From contig CAUJNA010001600.1 in NCBI GenBank assembly GCA_963377175.1, forward strand, positions 1 to 64,000: 64,000 nt of DNA. Direction: 5' to 3'. Positions 50,401-58,300 of this stretch are shown here, piece by piece. The notes below the pieces were generated by a model that ran no database searches, was not told the origin of the DNA, and saw only the letters and a program-made list of their open reading frames with translations. Within the stretch, counting starts at the first letter, position 1; each line of letters begins with the position of its first letter. This DNA is from Effrenium voratum (Eukaryota > Sar > Dinophyceae > Suessiales > Symbiodiniaceae). The translations under genes were made by a program, and so were the position numbers.

Positions 50401-53400
50401 TGGTATATAATCACTCCTGCCTGGGTGATTCGAGCTGTTTTCGCTGAAGCGCTTTCACCCGCCAGTTCTGCCGCTGTCCGGCTCGAAAACTGTGACACAC
50501 TTAGTGAGCCTGAGAATGCATGATGATGTCAGGAGCGGTCGCAGGTTCACCTGTTGTCCTTTTATCTCCCTCTCGATCTTTCTCTCTTGTTACTTCAACC
50601 TCCGGGTTTCAACTCCCGAACTTCAATAGACCTTCAAAAATTGTTGAAATCGTTAAATATTAGGTCAGCTCTTGATCATTCTAGGCTATTAGCACAGGTT
50701 AAAGCACGCTGCCAACATTGAAACACGGCGAGGCCAACAGCTTGGGCTGGGCAGGTGAGGTTTCCTCTTGACGGCACTCGGTGCCGGGTACATGTCACTG
50801 GGAGGGTGGGTAGACATCTTTCTCATAAGTATAGCACAAAGAAGCCGAGGGGGTGTCACTTTTGGGTTTTTCTTGAAGGGAAACAACAAGGACCCCTCTT
50901 GTGGTTGGTATTTTAAAAGCACACCAACCTATGTCAGGGGCCCCCTATTTGGAGACAGCCTATGCCGTTCCCCGCCTGGCACTTGTCATTCAAAGGGCGG
51001 GGGAGGGGGGTCCTTAAAAAAAAAAAACACAGCATGCCCGCCCAAGCCACACCTAAAACACGCCGTTTCCTGCCAGGGTTAGAGTCCCCACCGCAGGGAT
51101 TTCTATCCTTGGCATCTGGGTAACGTGAACAAAGCCCCCCTTTTCCAGACAACTGCCAACCAAAACCGTTTTAACGGCCCCAACCACAGAAAATCCAAAA
51201 CCCGAACAAAGCAACCATTTTATTCTGTACCAAAGCTGTCGCGAATAATTCTTGCCAAGGGATGCCCTATTATGGCCGCAGGATTTACCATTCCTTCATG
51301 AAAAGTGATCAAACTGCAACAACTTTCTACAAATGTTCTAAGAAGCAAAGATTTGGCAAGCACACAAGGGGCGCCAGCCCCTTCTCATTGCTCGGTTTCC
51401 ACGTGGATTTTCGACCACCCCGGGGCGGCTTTTTTCCTCCCCCGCGGCGCCTGGCACTTGTCCCGGTTCACGGCGAAGCGCGCGAAGCGGCACTTCTTGG
51501 GGCAGCCGGCGGGGTACTCGAAGCGCCCCTCCGCCGCCTTCACCGTGACCTGGCCATGGGTCAAAATCCGAACCGTACCCCCAGTGAACAGCCCAATCCC
51601 ACTAAAATAGACCAAAATGGGTGGTGAATTCACCTACCCTACCAACCAAGATGGGATCCCATTGATTTTGACCCACAGCCACCTCTGAGGAGCACCGGGA
51701 GCAGGTGAAGCTCAGCCTCGCAAGACTTCAGGAACCGCGGTCATTCAAGAAGTTCAGGGGGACACGTGTTTGGCACGTGTTTGGCATTTGGATGACCGTT
51801 TGGCCAAACCCCCACACCAAAGCACTGATTGAGCATGCGTGCGCTCCTCTGCATCTTACAATGGAACGCAAAACGGGACTCCCAAAAAAGGAGGTTCCTC
51901 CAAGATGGCTTTCTGGGTTCAGTGGTGCAGTTTGTATGGATGGCAGAGTTCCCCTGGCCACGCAACTTGTCAATTCGTGGGGTGGTGCGGGGGGTCTCAG
52001 GCGATTCTCGGCCGCAACATCTGAATGGGAACGCCACGCAGCTTGGTATTGTCAAGGCTTCCTAGGTGGCGCCGAAGCGCGTAGCCGTCCGTATGTGTCG
52101 CTGCCTCCAGTCTGTTGGTTTCATTAGTGTCGCGTTTAGTATTTGTGCGCAACAAGTATGACCATCTCTACTGAGGCTAGTTTTATGTTGGCTCAAGTTG
52201 GTTAACAAGCTGTTTCGATGAGCCTTCTCCTCCACCTCCCTGGTACATGCATGTCCGGGTGCGCTCCTGTTGAGTACACTCTTCCTAGACTCAAAATGAC
52301 TCAAAGGGGTGAGCAAGCGTTCATCTGCCCAGCTACTGACATGCCAGCCGGCAACTTTTCTTCTTGCACCCAACCAACCAAACACGTCCCGAAAGCAAAG
52401 GACGCAAACAGCTAAAAACAAATGCGTAGGCTTCGACTGCCAAGAAAAGCGAACAGGGAAAGACCCCTTGGTTGCTGTTGTTGCCCCTGCAGTTGCTTTG
52501 CTGACCCCTGAACCTGCCTTCTTGACACCCACACAAACGCATCCTTTCTCGACAGCCCTCAGGCACGTGGCTCTGTGATCAGGGGGGCGATGTTGGCTGC
52601 GCGCACCACGCTGCCTCGAGCAATCGTCAGACTCCCCAAGCCACAGGTAAGGAAGCTTCATGATGAGCTCGTGTTTACCCCCAAACTAGCCATCAAATGA
52701 CCAAACAACACGGGCAGTGAATATTACCAGGTTGCCGGTGGTTGGACTTGACGGTGGCAGACCCGCCCCGAGACTCAATCTGAGTCAATTCTGGCTGCTT
52801 CCTAAAATCCTCTGGGTTTCTTTTCGGCACCAGGTGTGTTCTAAAATTAAGGACCTCAACAAACGGTGTGTTTCCTCTTTCTTTCCCTCTGACAACTCGC
52901 CAAACGGGCATCCCAAAAAGGAACCACCCAACATACCAAAATTTCAAGGTCCTTCCTGGCCCACATGGCCAGAACTCAATTCCGGACTGGACTGGCCAAA
53001 AACAAGAAGTCCAAACTGGTTCTTTGCCAATGGTCTTCGCAACAAGTGACAAAAGTCCAACTCAGGGAGTGAGGAAAAGGGGAAGCAAAAGGCATGCCGG
53101 CCCAGGAGTCCTACATGCCTGGCCTTTCATTTCGGAACATGAAAGGAACACACGAAAACCAAAGGAACACAAGAAAACCCTAGAAAACCAACGGAACGCA
53201 CGAAAACCGAAAACCCCAGCGCCGCGAACAACGCGCGACACCAGCGACCGGCGGCCCATGGGCCTTTGAGCCCCACGTAGCGGTCGATGAGCTCCGAGCG
53301 GATGGCCTGCACCGGCTGCTCGAGCTCCGGGGCCACCACCTCCTGAGATCCGACGCACTTCACTGAAAAACCGACGACTAGACTCACTTGAGTGGACCAA

Positions 53401-56400
53401 CTCAACACACAAAGAAACCAACCAACCAACCAACCAACCAACCAACCAACCAACCAACCAACCAACCAACCAACCAACCAACCAACCAACCAACCAACCA
53501 ACCAACAAAGAAACACAGCAAACAAAGAAACACAGCAAACAAACAAGCAAACAAACAAAAAACAAACAACGAATCCAGCGCACGGCTACACATTCGGTTG
53601 ATTGGCCAAAAACCGTCTGAACGGTTGATCTTCCAATAAAATAGCCTTGCCAAAAGATTGGGGACCTTTGCATTATTGTTTGCATTATATTTTACCACTA
53701 AACTGGTCTTCCCAAAAGCAAAAAAAAAGAACCCACCTCAGGGAATGAAACAAGATGGGAAATGAAACTCGATGCGGATCCTCGAAGTAGTAACTTTGAA
53801 TACCACAAATAGGCGTGTGGTGGGCGAAAGGACCCCTGCTTCTGCGTTTTCAACAGCTTTTTGAGTGTGTTCAATCCTTTTGCGCGCATGCGATGGGAAA
53901 ACAGAGTGGAGTTGAAAGAGAACAGTACTCTTTCTAGTGCCCCGTGCTCAAGCAAACACTGGCCAAGTAAGAGACCCCAGATTTGAATCTAAACTACCTT
54001 GTCCTTACACAACTCCTGGCTCCTTAGCTCCCTCATTAAAGGCAAGTTTTGGATACCCCCAGCTTGGGCCCCCTTCCGACCAGCTTCCATCGAACCTGCC
54101 AAGACTCCACGTCAATTGGCCGGAACCCCTCAAAAGCGCCGCCCGCAAGCCCGCGCTGGCGCTGGAAGACCAGGTGGGCGAGGTCAAAGCCAAGGCCCAA
54201 CTCTGCCAAGAACTTGTCCGGCTGACCTGTCTGCACTCAGTGCCCCGTTTAGGGGGCCCGGAAAAAAATGTTTCAGGGTAACCTGCCATGACTATGATCC
54301 CAAAACGGGAAGTCAAAGGTCGAAAGGTCCGCCTTGGGAAAGTCCGACTTAGCTTTCTTTGCTATGTCCAAAACCTGAAAATCATTATGACGAGCACCTG
54401 AGTCGTGAGCTCGCCAAAAATGGGCTCCCAATAAAGCCATACCCACCGACCCACATGGAAACCTGCCGAGCCTACTTTTTGCATCACTCCGAACTGAAGA
54501 CTTGCATCGTAATATCGACTCCGGATTCATCAGAGCTTCCAAAGGAAAAGTGATCCGGATCCCCCTCTCAAATGGGACAACCCGGGAATCAAAATCAAAC
54601 AGGGGTTTAGTAATCCTGGGTCCGCAAAATATCCTTGGCCAAGTTGCCCAGCAGGCGCTTTCCCATGTCCTCCTTTCCCCGCACGGATCGCAGCTGTTCC
54701 AGGCTGAAGCGGGGCTTTCCTCACGTGCCACAGACTAAAACGCAGATGTCGGACACATTGTTTATAGATTAAATTGGTCAACACGCTCAGCATCACCGCA
54801 GTTTTGGTCTACAAACTGTGTTCCGTTGAAAATGGAGATGTCAGGGGATTGTGGACTAAATGATTGCCAGCCTCAGCATCACCACAAGTAAACGGGACTC
54901 CATCTAGGCTCGCGAGCGCCGTTGTGGCACGCGCTTCTGCGCAGAAGCGCGCCCTCCACAAAAGCCGGGGAGCCCTGCACCCAGCACTAATGATTGACCC
55001 CTTTCCAACCCCAATGTTTGAATGGGTGGATTGGTGGTTAGCGGGTGGTTGTCCCATTTACCCTCTACAATAAACAGGGGTTCACATCTCCAAATCACCA
55101 ATCCCAGCAATTAAATTACAGTTAACCAATCCAAACCGCCAATCAAATCCCAAAATAACTTATCCAAACCACCATCTTAGGAGGCCCCCCCATGAGGCCC
55201 AGGGGCCTGCAACAAGAGGCCGAACTCATCAACAGGGATCCTTACACTAAACACCTGAACATTGCCTTGTAAATGGTGTCCCTTTATTTTAGTGGGAAAA
55301 AACCATGTTTCAAATGGTTGCAACATGTATCTGCCCTCCCATCAATTCCCTTCCCTTTCCGAGAAGGGTATGGGTCAAGATTAAGCCACCAGAATATGGA
55401 CCACAGGTTTTAGTCAATGCTTCCATTTACCAGGGCAACGCATTTTGCATAACCTAAGTTTGACCCACAGCCATCTGAGCAATGGACAGATTCACGTATC
55501 GCTTCCTGCCGGAGTCATCTGGGGCCGAGGAACCATGACAGCCACTGGCCAAATGCTCAGTGCCCGTGCTCCCAAATACGGCCAGAAAAACTTAAGAAAA
55601 AACAACCTTGGTTGACGTTGGAAGGGGAGCAAAAATTTGATTTTTAGCAGCTACGTGGTTGGATTTCAACCCCTAATCACAACAAGCAAAAATGTAAAAG
55701 GTTTCCCAACAAGAACCATGCAACGAGCAACAAACAGCTGAAGCCGGGCTTCGGCTCTGCAGCGCCAGGCCTATCTCTGGCAGCGCGGGGTTGCAGCTGG
55801 CGTAGACCTAAAACCAGCAACTCGCCCCCCGTTGAGTGGCTTGTCTGCTCCCTTTTGGATGTGTTTCGTTACTCAGTTGTTCAGTGACCCTGGAGAAAAA
55901 AGCGAACCCTTATTGGGGAAGACCATTTTGAGTGGGGGAACCAAAAAGAAGAAGGGAAAACGGGTGCCACTGAACAACTGAGGCTATGGAGAAGGTGTGC
56001 ATATTTAGATGGATTGTCTCACTCAGCTATACCATGCTATTTCTGTTGCTGCGACGCGAATCGGAAATGGGCGGAGGGCCAAGGAAAATGGGCGGAAGAA
56101 GAATCTAGGGTTTGATTCCTTTTCCATTCTTTGCACCATCGTTCTTTTCAAAAACCAGCCATTTCCCCAGGTGCTTGGTGATTTTCTAGAAAGAAGGATC
56201 CCTGGAAAGAATGGGGAAGTTACCCCTAGAAAGAAGGGTTCATTCCATCAATGATGGCCTCAAAATGAGGGCCACAAAAGGATGCCCTCTATAGAGAGGA
56301 CCGAAACCAACAGAAACAGGGCCAAAGGCGATGCCCCACAAACACATGCCAATAAAATGCCCCGCACAATGGAGGACCAAATAAGTTCATCCGCGCATGC

Positions 56401-56955
56401 ACATCTCACAAAGGGAACTTGGTTCTGCTGAAACGAGAAGCCCCGGTTCTTGCAGGGGGCTTGGCGGCTATGGCCCCCTGCGCAAGAAGCTTAACTCTTC
56501 GCGGCTTTGGGGAAGGACACATTTCCCGAAGAAGATATAACGTTCAAAGATCCAAGCCACAAGCAGCGGGCAAATCAAACACACCTGGTCCGACTTGGCC
56601 AGGGCTGTGGTTGAAATGGAATCCACTTCTGCAAAAACACAAATAGGGCCTCAACCCCTCAAATAAAGGTGAAGACCCCCTTGTGTCTCCTGGGCTGCCC
56701 TCAGATGCCCCGCTAAAAGTTCAACTTTCAGTGGGTTAAATGGAAACTACCACTAAACACCCAAAGGCTAAAAGGCTAAGAGGATGGCTGGGAACCACCA
56801 AGTCTGACAAGTGGTTCTAGAAACCCCCGAGTGCCCGCCACTGGACTTGGCTGAGCCGAGTGGCAAAGGCCATGGTCCATTGCAGCGCCTCTTGCGCCTC
56901 TTCCCGGGCCATGACGCCCCCATCCGTGGCACCGAAGTAGAGGGGGAAGAAGTTC
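32392..56955 (-). CDS. MCM8: MCM8-type AAA+ DNA helicase, at least 26 exons
   Basis: Minus-strand gene rebuilt from exons of 30-144 nt. From exon 53264-53342 to the stop, junctions keep one frame, with one gap at the first half of the zinc finger. In order the protein shows N-terminal OB-fold exons, a zinc-finger half, GDPGLGKS Walker A, an FALEAGAL strand, CVDEFDKM Walker B, AMEQQ, AANP, the LLSRFD arginine finger, the [19 protein letters not shown] lid and a winged-helix tail. The form GDPGLGKS rather than GDPGVAKS, the [18 protein letters not shown] segment and the EDFYLERRK segment point to MCM8 rather than MCM2-7. MCM8 acts with MCM9 in homologous-recombination repair and interstrand-crosslink tolerance in the nucleus. 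About 680 codons are located; the extreme N-terminus is missing. Donors are 15 GC, 5 GA and 1 GT among the 21 best-placed, and acceptors are AG-G. Confidence 0.88.
33061..33167. repeat. Family-1 TIR element with perfect 15-bp ends
   Basis: GCTCACTTCCTGAGT at 33061-33075 is the exact inverse of ACTCAGGAAGTGAGC at 33153-33167. This is the best-preserved family-1 copy and defines the family. It is followed by a segment (33168-33240) also seen at about 36277-36362. Confidence 0.8.
33373..33493. repeat. Long inverted repeat in intron
   Basis: TAACCCACTGAAGGGAGACT at the left pairs with AGTCCCCGTTCAGTGGGTTG at the right with few mismatches, about 75 bp apart. Confidence 0.6.
33612..33755 (-). CDS. 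MCM8: MCM8 winged-helix exon (48 codons)
   Basis: Reads [18 protein letters not shown], then [14 protein letters not shown] and VEVKDWDK, matching the end of MCM8. AG-G acceptor and GC donor, phase 0 to 0. Confidence 0.8.
34729..34767 (-). CDS. MCM8: MCM8 microexon [13 protein letters not shown]
   Basis: 39 nt, 13 codons, phase 0 to 0, acceptor CCCGAG/GAC, GC donor. It continues VEDVE of the preceding exon. Confidence 0.75.
34824..34932. repeat. Family-1 TIR element
   Basis: GATTTCCTGAGTGGATAGGTC at the left and GACTCAGTGAGTGAG at the right with the family interior; ends diverged. Confidence 0.6.
35334..35455. repeat. Family-2 TIR element, well preserved
   Basis: TATGGCTATGGCTCAAAACC at the left and GTTGACCCACGGCCATA at the right; interior AATCCCCACTAAAG and GGGTGGTGCACCCACCCC as in other copies. 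Confidence 0.75.
35934..36035 (-). CDS. MCM8: MCM8 lid exon (34 codons)
   Basis: Reads [20 protein letters not shown], then [14 protein letters not shown], the classic MCM lid/sensor region following the AAA+ core. Acceptor CTCGAG/GCC, GC donor, phase 0 to 0. Confidence 0.9.
36241..36362. repeat. Family-1 right end plus a shared downstream segment
   Basis: GGGGAAGTCTTTCTGCAGGG and AGCTCAGGAAGTGAGC, then GTCTATGCC and CCGGAGGTCCGGGGTTTCAG, matching 33153-33240. It looks like a compound element copied as a unit. Confidence 0.5.
36411..36507. repeat. Family-1 TIR element, ends worn
   Basis: GTGGATTGGCCAAAAACAGT, CCAAACTGTTTATTCACC and GACTAAAGTCCAGGAT match the family interior. Confidence 0.6.
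36699..36728 (-). CDS. MCM8: MCM8 microexon [10 protein letters not shown]
   Basis: 30 nt between CAGAG/GAC and a GC donor. It continues RRIK of the previous exon and leads into AMPVTPRQ. Confidence 0.8.
37301..37412. repeat. Family-1 TIR element
   Basis: CACTCACTTCCTGAGCGGAT at the left, TTCCCAAAAAGTATCAAAGTC in the interior, right end degraded. Confidence 0.6.
37422..37478. repeat. 57-bp dispersed duplicate (second copy)
   Basis: TTACAGGGGCTCCCCATCC through AACCTCTAAGTGCTTCACAG, near-identical to 24469-24526 in the neighbouring gene. Confidence 0.7.
37494..37602. repeat. Family-2 TIR element beside a splice donor
   Basis: ATGGCTATGGGTCAAAACCC at the left and GTTGCCCCACGGCCA at the right. 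It ends 15 nt from the donor of the exon at 37618. Confidence 0.7.
37618..37722 (-). CDS. MCM8: MCM8 exon with AYAR-type helix (35 codons)
   Basis: Reads [20 protein letters not shown], then [15 protein letters not shown], the conserved MCM segment after the AAA+ core. Acceptor GCGCAG/GCG, GA donor, phase 0 to 0. Confidence 0.88.
38745..38831 (-). CDS. MCM8: MCM8 exon (29 codons), the only GT donor seen
   Basis: Reads [19 protein letters not shown], then [10 protein letters not shown]. Acceptor CTGCAG/GGA; donor CAAG/GTGG is the single canonical one among the 21 best-placed donors. Confidence 0.7.
39555..39608 (-). CDS. MCM8: MCM8 exon [18 protein letters not shown]
   Basis: 18 codons, phase 0 to 0, acceptor GTGAG/GCC, GC donor. 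It matches the helix after the arginine finger. Confidence 0.7.
40705..40766 (-). CDS. MCM8: MCM8 arginine-finger exon
   Basis: Two-base lead then [20 protein letters not shown], containing the SRFD arginine finger that completes the ATP site of the neighbouring subunit. Acceptor CCCCAG/GC, GA donor. Confidence 0.9.
41800..42487. repeat. Tandem array, nine units of 72-82 bp, in MCM8 intron
   Basis: Units contain GGCATTCTTTTTAGTTGAGG, GGTACCAACTCCCAAACC, an A-run, GGCACCACGTCACCC and AAACAAAACCCA. Unit starts fall near 41874, 41948, 42020, 42094, 42176, 42251, 42327 and 42402. It begins about 35 nt inside the intron after the exon at 42521. Confidence 0.85.
42521..42626 (-). CDS. MCM8: MCM8 exon with AANP motif (35 codons)
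   Basis: Reads [20 protein letters not shown], then [15 protein letters not shown] and one base. Sensor-1 region; the GI(V)CxLPART form is typical of MCM8. Acceptor TGGAG/GCG, GC donor. Confidence 0.9.
43605..43637 (-). CDS. MCM8: MCM8 microexon [11 protein letters not shown]
   Basis: 33 nt, 11 codons, phase 0 to 0, AG-G acceptor, GC donor. AMEQQ is invariant in MCM proteins. Confidence 0.88.
43771..43877. repeat. Family-2 TIR element in a short intron
   Basis: GGGTGTGGGTCAAACATATG at the left and TTTTGACCCATACCCACG at the right. It makes up over a third of the 289-nt intron between the Walker B exon and the AMEQQ exon. Confidence 0.65.
43927..44002 (-). CDS. MCM8: MCM8 Walker B exon
   Basis: One-base lead then [20 protein letters not shown] and QSLLE. 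DEFDKM is the MCM Walker B. Acceptor ACGAG/G, GC donor. Confidence 0.92.
44456..44552 (-). CDS. MCM8: MCM8 exon [19 protein letters not shown]
   Basis: Continues [13 protein letters not shown]. Acceptor TCGTAG/GC completes Gly from the preceding exon; the GC donor leaves CT, completed by G of the next exon to Leu. Confidence 0.9.
44958..45002 (-). CDS. MCM8: MCM8 exon with second half of Walker A
   Basis: Reads (G)[14 protein letters not shown]. The Gly codon is split G/GC with the upstream exon, so Walker A GDPGLGKS spans an intron. Acceptor ACTCAG/GC, GA donor. Confidence 0.88.
45734..45820 (-). CDS. MCM8: MCM8 exon with first half of Walker A
   Basis: Reads [17 protein letters not shown], then [11 protein letters not shown]. 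Acceptor CTTGAG/GA completes Gly, GC donor after CTGG. Confidence 0.88.
46177..46212. repeat. (GAAAAA)n hexamer run
   Basis: Five to six units of AAAAAG within an MCM8 intron. Confidence 0.85.
46316..46406 (-). CDS. MCM8: MCM8 exon entering the AAA+ domain
   Basis: Reads [20 protein letters not shown], then [10 protein letters not shown], matching the S-x-IYG-x-VK-ALLLALFGG region of MCMs. Acceptor TTGAG/GAG, GA donor. Confidence 0.88.
46963..47018 (-). CDS. MCM8: MCM8 exon [18 protein letters not shown]
   Basis: A two-base lead completes Gly from the upstream microexon. Acceptor ACTAAG/GC, GA donor. Corresponds to the F(S/T)xxDLxxIxEI segment before the AAA+ domain. Confidence 0.75.
47332..47371 (-). 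CDS. MCM8: MCM8 microexon [13 protein letters not shown]
   Basis: 40 nt, acceptor TTGCAG/GTG, GC donor after CAAG. Confidence 0.65.
47881..48084. repeat. Family-1 element interrupted by a family-2 element
   Basis: Left part CTCACTTCCTGAATTGATCG to GAAGTCCAGG; after the insert it resumes as AACCCCGGAAGTGAG. It lies 24 nt from the donor of the exon at 48109. Confidence 0.6.
47966..48064. repeat. Family-2 element nested in a family-1 element
   Basis: GTGTGGCTCAAAATT at the left, TTTTTTGAGCCACAGCC at the right. TCCAGG flanks it on both sides (47960-47965 and 48065-48070), a likely 6-bp target duplication. Confidence 0.6.
48109..48237 (-). CDS. MCM8: MCM8 OB-fold exon with CVPGD motif (43 codons)
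   Basis: Reads [20 protein letters not shown], then a Gly/Ser loop and [10 protein letters not shown]. The PGD-V-x-GV motif is shared by all MCM N-terminal domains. Acceptor TCGGAG/GTT, GC donor, phase 0 to 0. Confidence 0.9.
49215..49305. repeat. Family-4 inverted-repeat element, diverged copy
   Basis: GAGGCTAACTTGGAAGCTCC at the left and TCCATGTTAGTCTGAGGG at the right resemble 21274-21353. Confidence 0.5.
49365..49451 (-). CDS. MCM8: MCM8 exon with [10 protein letters not shown] (29 codons)
   Basis: Reads [20 protein letters not shown], then VDCDLKRSL; the R-(I/V)PRT-(V/I)(D/E)C(D/E)L segment is typical of MCM8. Acceptor CGCCAG/GAG, GC donor, phase 0 to 0. Confidence 0.9.
51451..51549 (-). 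CDS. MCM8: MCM8 zinc-finger half exon (33 codons)
   Basis: Reads [20 protein letters not shown] and then [18 protein letters not shown] supplies two zinc ligands. Acceptor GGCCAG/GTC, GC donor, phase 0 to 0. Confidence 0.85.
51551..51684. repeat. Family-2 element whose end forms a splice acceptor
   Basis: TGGCCATGGGTCAAAA at the left and TTTTGACCCACAGCCA at the right. Its first base (51551) is the A of the AG acceptor of the MCM8 exon at 51549, so the intron ends inside the terminal repeat. Confidence 0.75.
52008..52041 (-). CDS. MCM8: Tentative MCM8 exon [11 protein letters not shown]
   Basis: Fits the place and phase of the MAFxCxxCG first zinc-finger half, with a GA donor. However, the acceptor is AG-C and the spacing of the cysteines is changed, so it is only a candidate. 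Confidence 0.3.
52572..52614 (-). CDS. MCM8: MCM8 exon [13 protein letters not shown]
   Basis: GC lead completes Gly (KGSVVRA), acceptor CTCGAG/GC. Corresponds to GTVVRVSNIKPLCT of MCM8. The 3' end is uncertain by a few bases. Confidence 0.8.
53264..53342 (-). CDS. MCM8: MCM8 exon ending IDRYVGLKG
   Basis: Reads [20 protein letters not shown], then RYVGLK and one base. Acceptor TCTCAG/GAG, GC donor. Confidence 0.8.
53416..53506. repeat. (CCAA)n tetramer run
   Basis: About 23 uninterrupted units, in an MCM8 intron. Confidence 0.95.
54121..54224 (-). CDS. MCM8: MCM8 N-terminal exon [19 protein letters not shown]
   Basis: Resembles the EKxLACMGLAIHQV helix of MCM8. Splice ends are not fully resolved (GC donor after TTCCG assumed). 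Confidence 0.55.
54622..54719 (-). CDS. MCM8: MCM8 N-terminal exon [14 protein letters not shown]
   Basis: Continues [18 protein letters not shown]. Acceptor CGTGAG/GA. The donor is unresolved. Assigned by position and helix content rather than by strong similarity. Confidence 0.5.
55366..55475. repeat. Family-2 TIR element
   Basis: GGGTATGGGTCAAGATTAAG at the left and AGTTTGACCCACAGCCATC at the right; interior TTCCATTTACCAGGG. Confidence 0.65.
56857..56955 (-). CDS. MCM8: MCM8 most N-terminal exon found
   Basis: Reads [20 protein letters not shown], then [13 protein letters not shown], placed at the KLYF segment of MCM8. The upstream boundary may lie further out, since the frame stays open. 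Confidence 0.5.
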
Positions 56956-57554
56956 CTCAGGTCCAACGAGCGTCGCGAATGCCGTGGCTTTTTGAGCGGT
57001 TTGCACGGGTTTCTGTGGGGCTGATGGGGGATGCCGGAGGTAGGGTGTCATCTGCTTGGCTTTTTGGTGTGTCCATTGAGGGTACTTTGAATTAAAAGGT
57101 AACCAAACCACCTGCAACATGCTTCCCTTGAAAAGTAGTGGGGTGAGGGATTATGTTGCCCCCATGGAAAAATCAACCAGCCAGTTTGTTTAGTTCCGCG
57201 GGTGGTTTTGGTCCCCCCAAAAGTGGTCTAAGTCCAACCACTAAACCTAGGGAAAAACACCCCCCTGTTAATGAACTTGGGTTGATTATGGTGTAATTAA
57301 ATATTGCTCTCTTCAGGTTGGCTTAAAAGGGAAACCCGAAGGTCCCTGCACTTTGACATATACCGAAAAGAGAAGCTGGCAAGGGGCTTGATGAATCAAT
57401 CCCTCTGCATGCTGCTCAAAAAAATCCGAAAGAATCCCTAGCAACAATCCTCCAAGTGTCACCACCAAAAAAAACACCTTCCATGTGCTCAGGGTGATGA
57501 TGTATCTGGCAGTCTTGCCCATTCCCCTTGAAAACCAACAGGCTGCGCCCAATC

Positions 57555-58300
<746 letters not shown>

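Noticed and set aside
53388..53698. Open frames rich in NQPT or LVGWLVGW
   Set aside because: By-products of the (CCAA)n microsatellite at 53416-53506.
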